From: Paenibacillus contaminans | Lineage (GTDB): Bacteria; Bacillota; Bacilli; Paenibacillales; NBRC-103111 | DNA: 64,000 bases | NCBI RefSeq assembly: GCF_003285015.1 | Contig: NZ_QMFB01000016.1 | Span: 150,256-214,255 of the forward strand | Direction of reading: 5' to 3' | Part shown: positions 59,085 to 64,000 of the stretch, piece by piece | Layout of the letters: each line of letters opens with the position of its first letter | Numbering within the stretch: the first letter of the stretch is position 1 | Notes under the pieces: model-generated | The model's input: the letters and a program-made list of their open reading frames with translations, nothing else | Databases searched by the model: none | What the model was told of the DNA's origin: nothing | Translations under genes and position numbers: made by a program

Positions 59085-59780
59085 CTATTTTGCGGCAGCC
59101 CCGTCCACAACGGTTATACGTTCGGGAGCGAGCTGCCAATTCGTCTGAACATACCGGCTGACGGCACGCTTAGCCGTCTCGTTCATCCCGGCTGCGGGCT
59201 GCTCCTGCGCTTGAGCCGGAACCGTTCGTCCGCTCGGCTCAATCCTTACTTCGACCGGCTTGACCGGCTCTATAGGCGATCCGCCGCCACTCTCGACTTT
59301 TTTCGAAGGCTTCCCTAACGTGACGCGTACCGAATCGAGCGAAGCCTTGCCGCGATCATCCACTTTCACGATCGCCTGAACCGATTCGACGGCCATTCCT
59401 TCATCCCGCTCGATGCCTTCCTTGATGCCTGCGGCCAGCTGCGTCTCGACGAGCTTTTTGGCTTGCTCTAGATTCGCGTTCTGCAGCTTCGTCCCATCCT
59501 TCATTACCGCGTCTACCGGCTTCATCTTGTCCGTCCCTGCCGCCGATGCGGCCGAACCCGACTCCAGCTGCCAGGAATCCGCTGCGGACAACAGCTTGCC
59601 CGCATCCATCCCGCGCTGGAACAGTTCAAGAATCGGCGAAAGAATGGTCAGCAGAAGGAATAATCCGATAACGGTCCGCGCGTAACGCTGCATATTGTTG
59701 TTCGGAAGCAAAAGTTCGGCGAACGCAGCCAGCATGATGATCAGAATAAGCTCCTTCAGCCATCCTCCCAACCAATCCAC
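59085..59780 (-). CDS. spoIIIAF: stage III sporulation protein AF
   Basis: 231 residues: two N-terminal transmembrane segments (about 8-26 and 36-54; LIIMLAAFAELLLPNNNM, TVIGLFLLLTILSPILELF) and a soluble ring-like C-terminal domain. A Pro/Glu-rich insertion (GGSPIEPVKPVEVRIEPSG) splits the latter. Member of the SpoIIIA-SpoIIQ complex. Confidence 0.93.
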   Translation of the reverse strand: MDWLGGWLKELILIIMLAAFAELLLPNNNMQRYARTVIGLFLLLTILSPILELFQRGMDAGKLLSAADSWQLESGSAASAAGTDKMKPVDAVMKDGTKLQNANLEQAKKLVETQLAAGIKEGIERDEGMAVESVQAIVKVDDRGKASLDSVRVTLGKPSKKVESGGGSPIEPVKPVEVRIEPSGRTVPAQAQEQPAAGMNETAKRAVSRYVQTNWQLAPERITVVDGAAAK

Positions 59781-59843
59781 CGCACTCCACCTCCCCCGGC
59801 GCAGCTCCGCCGCTATTGCTGCACTTGCGGCACCGGCACGATG

Positions 59844-61082
59844 TCACCGCATCATGACCGATACGTTTCCGACCGTAATCATGATCGTAATGGCGAGAAA
59901 AAACATAAATCCTACTGCAGCAAGCGAAGCAAACACATACATCATGTTTTTGCCGATCGTTTGCAGACATCCTCCGATCGGGCTGTCGCCAAGCGGCTGC
60001 AAGACCGCCGCCGACAAGTTGTAAATAAGCGCGAGCGACAATATTTTGAGCGCCGGGAAAGCGCAGAGCAGAATGATGACGACGACGCCTGCAAGACCGA
60101 CCGCATTTTTAACGAGAAGGGATGCTCCCACAACCGTTTCCGATGCGTCCGAGAACATTCGCCCGACGACCGGCACGAAATTTCCCGCCACATATTTGGC
60201 GGTCCGGATCGCCACGCCGTCCGTGACGGCTCCGGTCGTCCCTTGCACGGAAATGACGCCGAGAAAAACCATGACGCAAAAGCCGAGAAGTCCGACCCCC
60301 AAAGTACGCAGCATGTTCGCCAGTCGGGTAACCTTGTACTTTTCGGAAAGCGAGCTGACGATATGCAGAACCGTCGAGAAGAAAAGCAGCGGGAATACGA
60401 CGGTATAAATCAATGTGCCGACCATATGGACCATAAAAACGATCAGCGGATGCATAACGGCCACGGTCGTCATATTGCCCATGGAAGCCAGCATCGTCAG
60501 CAGCAGCGGCACGACCGCCACCATGAATTGGATCATGCCCCCGATGGCCGACTTGGCGTACCCGATCGCTATCGTAAAGCTGTTGATCGCGAGAACGATC
60601 AGCACCATGTAAATGATTGCGTAAGCTACTTTGCTGACCGCTTTTTTCTCGAATGCGCTTTGAACGGTTTCCAGAATCATGCTGAACACGGTCAGCAGGA
60701 TGATGGTGCCGAGCAGCTTCCCGTTGGCGAGCACCTCGTAAAATAAATATTTCATCAGTCCGCTTGCGATCGATTTGATGCCGAAGCCGCCGCCCGGCGT
60801 AAGCATTTCTTTGAAGGAAGGGACCGTGCCGGACGGAAAAAATCCCCCGTAATCGACAACCAGCTTGTTCCAATAATCTTCGACCTGCTCGGTAGGAAGC
60901 CGCTGCGCTTGTTCGCCGACCATCGCATCGATCGGCCCTGCGGCATAAACGCCTACTCCAAAGCCAACGAGCATAACGGCCAGCACCGTCAAAACGACGG
61001 AAGCTCGTAAGGAAAGCCTGAATCCAAAAGACGGGCCTCTGATTCTTGCAAACACGGAGGGCTGATTATTCGGCTGCAGCAT
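59844..61082 (-). CDS. spoIIIAE: stage III sporulation protein AE
   Basis: 412 residues; N-terminal signal-like segment (about 26-48, ASVVLTVLAVMLVGFGVGVY), an outside region (MVGEQAQRLPTEQVEDYWNK), then about seven transmembrane helices. Polytopic core of the channel complex. GAGGAG upstream of the ATG. Genes AE, AD and AC are in the usual order. Confidence 0.94.
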   Translation of the reverse strand: MLQPNNQPSVFARIRGPSFGFRLSLRASVVLTVLAVMLVGFGVGVYAAGPIDAMVGEQAQRLPTEQVEDYWNKLVVDYGGFFPSGTVPSFKEMLTPGGGFGIKSIASGLMKYLFYEVLANGKLLGTIILLTVFSMILETVQSAFEKKAVSKVAYAIIYMVLIVLAINSFTIAIGYAKSAIGGMIQFMVAVVPLLLTMLASMGNMTTVAVMHPLIVFMVHMVGTLIYTVVFPLLFFSTVLHIVSSLSEKYKVTRLANMLRTLGVGLLGFCVMVFLGVISVQGTTGAVTDGVAIRTAKYVAGNFVPVVGRMFSDASETVVGASLLVKNAVGLAGVVVIILLCAFPALKILSLALIYNLSAAVLQPLGDSPIGGCLQTIGKNMMYVFASLAAVGFMFFLAITIMITVGNVSVMMR

Positions 61083-61119
61083 GCGGGATTCAACTCCTCT
61101 GGTACGACTTCTGGGGCAT

Positions 61120-61509
61120 CTAGGCGGGCATCAGCTTTACGACCGTTTCGACAATGATTTTTATAATGGGAATTGCCATGACCATGATTAAAATTTTGCC
61201 TGACAGCTCGATCTTGGATGCGATCGCTTCTTGTCCCGCATCTCTTACGATTTGAGCGCCGTATTCGGCTATATAGGCGATACCGATTATTTTCAAAATC
61301 GTCTTGAGAAATACCATATCGATATGCGACTTGATCGCAAGTTCCTCCAGCACGCGTATGACGGCCCCGATCTTGCCCAATAAAAACAACAGGATGATGG
61401 CGCCCGTAAAAGCGGTCAGCAGAAACGCGAACATCGGCTTTTGTTCTTTAAGGACTAGCGCCAGTACGGTCGCCAGCAGTCCGAGTCCCACGATTTGGAT
61501 GATGTCCAT
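61120..61509 (-). CDS. spoIIIAD: stage III sporulation protein AD
   Basis: 129 residues, about four transmembrane segments (IIQIVGLGLLATVLALVLKE; AFLLTAFTGAIILLFLLGKI; IIGIAYIAEYGAQIVRDAGQ; ILIMVMAIPIIKIIVETVV). ATG 61509 with GGAGGGAA upstream replaces a longer open frame. Conserved channel component. Confidence 0.94.
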   Translation of the reverse strand: MDIIQIVGLGLLATVLALVLKEQKPMFAFLLTAFTGAIILLFLLGKIGAVIRVLEELAIKSHIDMVFLKTILKIIGIAYIAEYGAQIVRDAGQEAIASKIELSGKILIMVMAIPIIKIIVETVVKLMPA

Positions 61510-61641
61510 TGAACATTCCCTCCACGTTTTGCCGGGGCAAAACGCCTTCGGAAGCATATGTCTGCTTTGCGTAAACCGATCGACTCCGAATGTTCAAGCC
61601 GGTTTGCGCGAGAAAAAGCGAATCGACCGCAGCTGTAATCG

Positions 61642-61845
61642 CTACTGGAATAAGAAGATCGTCTTGATTTCGCGGAATAGCTCGTTCAGCATGCTTACGA
61701 CCATAAAGAGCACGACGACAAATCCGATGACGGTTACCCAGTGCGCCATATCTTCCTTGCCCATCTGCTTCAACACCGAGTGAATCATCGCGATAATAAT
61801 GCCAATACCTGCTATTTGAAATATTGCGTTCACATCAACATTCAT
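61642..61845 (-). CDS. spoIIIAC: stage III sporulation protein AC
   Basis: 67 residues with two transmembrane helices (VNAIFQIAGIGIIIAMIHSV; WVTVIGFVVVLFMVVSML). Length and the KQMGKEDMAHW loop are typical. 132 nt before spoIIIAD. Confidence 0.94.
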   Translation of the reverse strand: MNVDVNAIFQIAGIGIIIAMIHSVLKQMGKEDMAHWVTVIGFVVVLFMVVSMLNELFREIKTIFLFQ

Positions 61846-61908
61846 GCCGGCACCTCACAACTAGCGGTTAGAGGAAAACGATCGGCCGCCGTCTTCGGCC
61901 CCCCTGCT

Positions 61909-62427
61909 TCAATACATCAAGATGACCAGCAGCGCTCCGACCAACACGCCGAGACTTTTCCACATCGTTTCGTAACGCTTCTGCTCCTCGCGAGCCGTCT
62001 CTTCCTCCGCCTGCAAATGGCTGATTGCCAGACGGAGATGTTTGATCTGGTCTTCGCGATCCGATACGCCAAGCGTGCTGCCCAACTGCTGCATCACTTC
62101 CTGCTCGCCGGCTTTCATCGCCGTGTGTCTCCATCCTTCCGTTATCGCCTCTTTCCAGCTTTCCGCCGCAGGACGTCCATCGGCATCCCGCATCCTGTCG
62201 GCGGCAAGCGTAAACATAGAAGCTAGCGGCGGAGAAACGGGCTTCGCGATGATTCCCAGCGCGTCCGGCAGCGGCGTGAAGCCGTAGCCGATTTCCGTTT
62301 CCAATCGTTTGAGCGCCTGTACGAGCTGACGGATCTGCTTCGGCCGTCTGGCAAACAGACCTGCCTGATAAAATCCGAGCATTGTAGCGGCAAACAAGAT
62401 GCAAGCCGCGCCGATCAGCTTGAGCAA
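61909..62427 (-). CDS. spoIIIAB: stage III sporulation protein AB
   Basis: 172 residues: N-terminal hydrophobic segment (about 3-20, LIGAACILFAATMLGFYQAG), a helical soluble middle with GF-like type II secretion F-domain character (LVQALKRLETEIGYGFTPLP), and a C-terminal transmembrane helix (WKSLGVLVGALLVILMY). Overlaps spoIIIAA by 13 nt. Confidence 0.94.
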   Translation of the reverse strand: MLKLIGAACILFAATMLGFYQAGLFARRPKQIRQLVQALKRLETEIGYGFTPLPDALGIIAKPVSPPLASMFTLAADRMRDADGRPAAESWKEAITEGWRHTAMKAGEQEVMQQLGSTLGVSDREDQIKHLRLAISHLQAEEETAREEQKRYETMWKSLGVLVGALLVILMY

Positions 62428-63425
62428 GCCTCATCCCCCCTCGCAAGCTTCGGGAAAGCGGAGCCCGCTATTTTTTTGCCCGCGCCGTCATAGATCGAAG
62501 CTATTGCGGGAATGCCGTCTCTTTTGGCCAAACATACGACTCTGCCGAACAGCCGGTCGGCAAGCAGCTCCCGCAGCACCGGCCGCATTCGCACATCGTC
62601 GTAATCGAAGCCGTGCGCGCTCGCTATGACCCGAATTCCCGCATGAAGCGCTTCTCGTACAGCGGAGGCGTCTTCCTGTCTGCCGATCTCGTCCACAACA
62701 AGCACGTCAGGCGACATGGAGCGGATCATCATCATCATTCCTTCCGCTTTCGGACAACCATCCAACACATCGGTGCGCGGTCCGACCTCGAAGCGCGGCA
62801 CGCCCCGCACGCAAGCCGCCAGCTCCGACCGTTCGTCGACGATCCCGACCTTGAGGCCGCCTGTTCGTCCGTCGGGCCACACCCCTGCGCTCAGCAGTCT
62901 TGCCAAATCGCGAATCAGCGTCGTTTTGCCGTGCTGGGGAGGGGAAACGATCAGCGTATGATGCACCGAGCGGCCGAACCCCGTATCGTCCGTCAAGCAC
63001 GGCAGCACTTGCAGCCCGCAGCCGACGATTTCCCTTGCCACGCGAATGTTAAAGCCCGTAATGTCGCGAATCAATTTAACGCTTCCGTGCTCGAGTACCG
63101 TTTTGCCCGCCAACCCGACGCGGTGTCCCCCCGCAATCGTAATAAACCCGCGCTTCAGCTCCTCCTCGAAGGTGTAAAGAGAATGATTCGTCAGCAAATC
63201 GAGAAGCGTAGCGCAAATCTCGCGATTGGGACGAAAGCCTTTGGAAGCATCCAAGGTCGGCTGGCTCTGCTCGGTCAAGAATGCATAGTGGCCTCTGCTC
63301 ACGATTTCGAGCGGCCGATTTTCCCGGACCCGTATTTCTTCCAGCTCGTGCAGCATCGCATCCGGCATTCGCTTCAGTATCCGCATCAGCGCAGGGGGCA
63401 TGGCGGCCCATATCGTCTCAAGCAT
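62415..63425 (-). CDS. spoIIIAA: stage III sporulation protein AA (ATPase)
   Basis: 336 residues, RecA-like secretion ATPase fold: Walker A SPPQHGKTTLIRDLARLL (about residue 162), Asp box GIVDERSELAACVRGVPRFE, Walker B DVLVVDEIGRQEDASAVREA. Presumed motor of the SpoIIIA-SpoIIQ channel. First gene of the operon, GGAGG before the ATG and a sigma-E promoter upstream. Confidence 0.96.
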   Translation of the reverse strand: MLETIWAAMPPALMRILKRMPDAMLHELEEIRVRENRPLEIVSRGHYAFLTEQSQPTLDASKGFRPNREICATLLDLLTNHSLYTFEEELKRGFITIAGGHRVGLAGKTVLEHGSVKLIRDITGFNIRVAREIVGCGLQVLPCLTDDTGFGRSVHHTLIVSPPQHGKTTLIRDLARLLSAGVWPDGRTGGLKVGIVDERSELAACVRGVPRFEVGPRTDVLDGCPKAEGMMMMIRSMSPDVLVVDEIGRQEDASAVREALHAGIRVIASAHGFDYDDVRMRPVLRELLADRLFGRVVCLAKRDGIPAIASIYDGAGKKIAGSAFPKLARGDEACSS

Positions 63426-63461
63426 GTCGCGCCTCCAAGTAAGTTGTCCAGTCTATCATTA

Positions 63462-63489
63462 TCTATATGCTTGACCCTATAGAATATGA
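63462..63489 (-). promoter_or_regulatory. sigma-E promoter of the spoIIIA operon
   Basis: On the minus strand TCATATT (63483-63489), 13 nt, CATATAGA (63462-63469), against sigma-E consensus kmATATT-N13-15-CATACAnT. It lies 37 nt upstream of the spoIIIAA ATG. Confidence 0.7.
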
Positions 63490-63513
63490 CTTGTCTTCTT
63501 GCAAGGAACGCGT

Positions 63514-63780
63514 TCATTTTTTCAATATGCCGATGAAAATACAGGTCAAGCCGGCGAAAATCCAGACGATTTTCCCGAACGACAGCTTATCGGCCATTCC
63601 GACAAGCCCGATCGTCGTTGTCGCAAGCAGAACGATCGGTCCGACAAACGCGAGCGAAGAGTTGACGATCAGCGCTTTATCGACCTGATTGATCCGCAGC
63701 ATGACAAGAGCGGCAATAATCTCAAGACTTCCGGAAAACATCCGGAGCATCGCCATACTAAGCACGAACTTATTCAGCAT
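63514..63780 (-). CDS. yqhV: YqhV family membrane protein (DUF2619)
   Basis: 88 residues, three transmembrane segments (about 15-31, 41-59, 67-86). MLNKFVLSMAMLRMFSGSLE and LRINQVDKALIVNSSLAFVG are typical of YqhV, encoded just upstream of spoIIIAA in B. subtilis. ATG 63780 has GGAGG with 8-nt spacing; the longer open frame begins inside that site. Function unknown. Confidence 0.9.
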   Translation of the reverse strand: MLNKFVLSMAMLRMFSGSLEIIAALVMLRINQVDKALIVNSSLAFVGPIVLLATTTIGLVGMADKLSFGKIVWIFAGLTCIFIGILKK

Positions 63781-63959
63781 CGCAGCACCTCCCTCCAAAA
63801 ATAGCAATCTTGTCCTACCACTACCTTATGCATGCTTGTCTATCGATAGAAGCATATGTTTAGCCGAATGAAAGCCCGATTCATGGGCACATCCCCTTAG
63901 CCCGCGCATATTATGCTCAAGAAAAGAACAATTTTTCGTATGGTGAGGAGATCACGACA

Positions 63960-64000
63960 TGGAAGGAACATCCCGTTCTTGGCACCCGAAACTCGCGGAT
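63960..64000 (+). CDS. start of a plus-strand gene cut by the window edge
   Basis: ATG with GAGGAGATC upstream; the first 13 codons read MEGTSRSWHPKLA. Too short to identify. The gene would be divergent from yqhV. Confidence 0.45.

Noticed and set aside
1..64000. tRNA or rRNA genes, CRISPR arrays, prophage modules, restriction or toxin-antitoxin systems
   Set aside because: Looked for by eye on both strands; no cloverleaf, repeat-spacer array or characteristic gene was seen. A formal scan was not possible.

Overview
The window (about 52-53% GC by eye) is chromosomal DNA of an endospore-forming Firmicute, most likely a Paenibacillaceae member (Paenibacillus/Cohnella type). The evidence is a complete spoIIIAA-AH operon, spo0A, spoIVB and spoIIM, together with Bacillales gene neighbourhoods such as endoQ/nudF/spoIIM/fur/yqzK/xerD/deoB/punA, spo0A/spoIVB/recN/argR/tlyA/dxs/ispA/xseBA/folD/nusB, and asp23/accCB/spoIIIA/yqhV. 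No rRNA, tRNA, CRISPR array, prophage or intact insertion sequence was seen. Most genes lie on the minus strand.

Layout. 0-10 kb: a MalY/PatB C-S lyase, pyrimidine nucleoside phosphorylase, a small CuA-type cupredoxin, an ABC exporter (plus strand), then the nucleoside salvage operon deoB and two tandem purine nucleoside phosphorylases, and xerD. 10-19 kb: yqzK, alanine dehydrogenase, an intracellular-type subtilase, fur, spoIIM, endonuclease Q, ADP-ribose pyrophosphatase, a candidate mciZ antisense to the end of a DUF3866 gene, and an unidentified gene. 19-25 kb is the most accessory-like stretch: a 119-nt near-perfect hairpin element, a frameshifted small gene, an SRPBCC protein, a phosphodiesterase-like enzyme, and an ABC-F ribosome-protection ATPase behind an attenuator leader. 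25-31 kb: M20 peptidase, a 35-aa Prli42 homologue, and the branched-chain 2-oxo acid dehydrogenase genes (lpd, E1 alpha, E1 beta, E2). 31-39 kb: an ECF sigma factor with its membrane partner and own promoter, a steA/glycosyltransferase cluster, a run of very small genes, a PDZ-less HtrA-like protease, and a GreA/B-like factor with a 24-aa leader ORF. 38-44 kb: spo0A with its 0A boxes and dual promoters, spoIVB, recN, argR and an unidentified membrane protein. 44-54 kb: tlyA, dxs, oapA, a ~720-nt noncoding OLE RNA, ispA, GNAT and TVP38 genes, xseB, xseA, folD, nusB. 54-64 kb: the Asp23/AmaP envelope-stress genes, accC-accB, the spoIIIA operon with a sigma-E promoter, yqhV, and the start of a plus-strand gene at the window edge.

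The standout system is the ispA - OLE RNA - oapA - dxs unit. OLE is one of the largest structured bacterial noncoding RNAs and acts as a membrane ribonucleoprotein with OapA; here it has its own promoter and sits inside the isoprenoid operon. Second is the ABC-F leader (promoter, tiny ORF, terminator, matching antiterminator segment). Third is a tandem pair of purine nucleoside phosphorylases in which one copy has changed both base-recognition residues. No computation or database search was run: identities rest on recognised motifs, lengths and gene order, and coordinates of RNA ends and promoters are read by eye.
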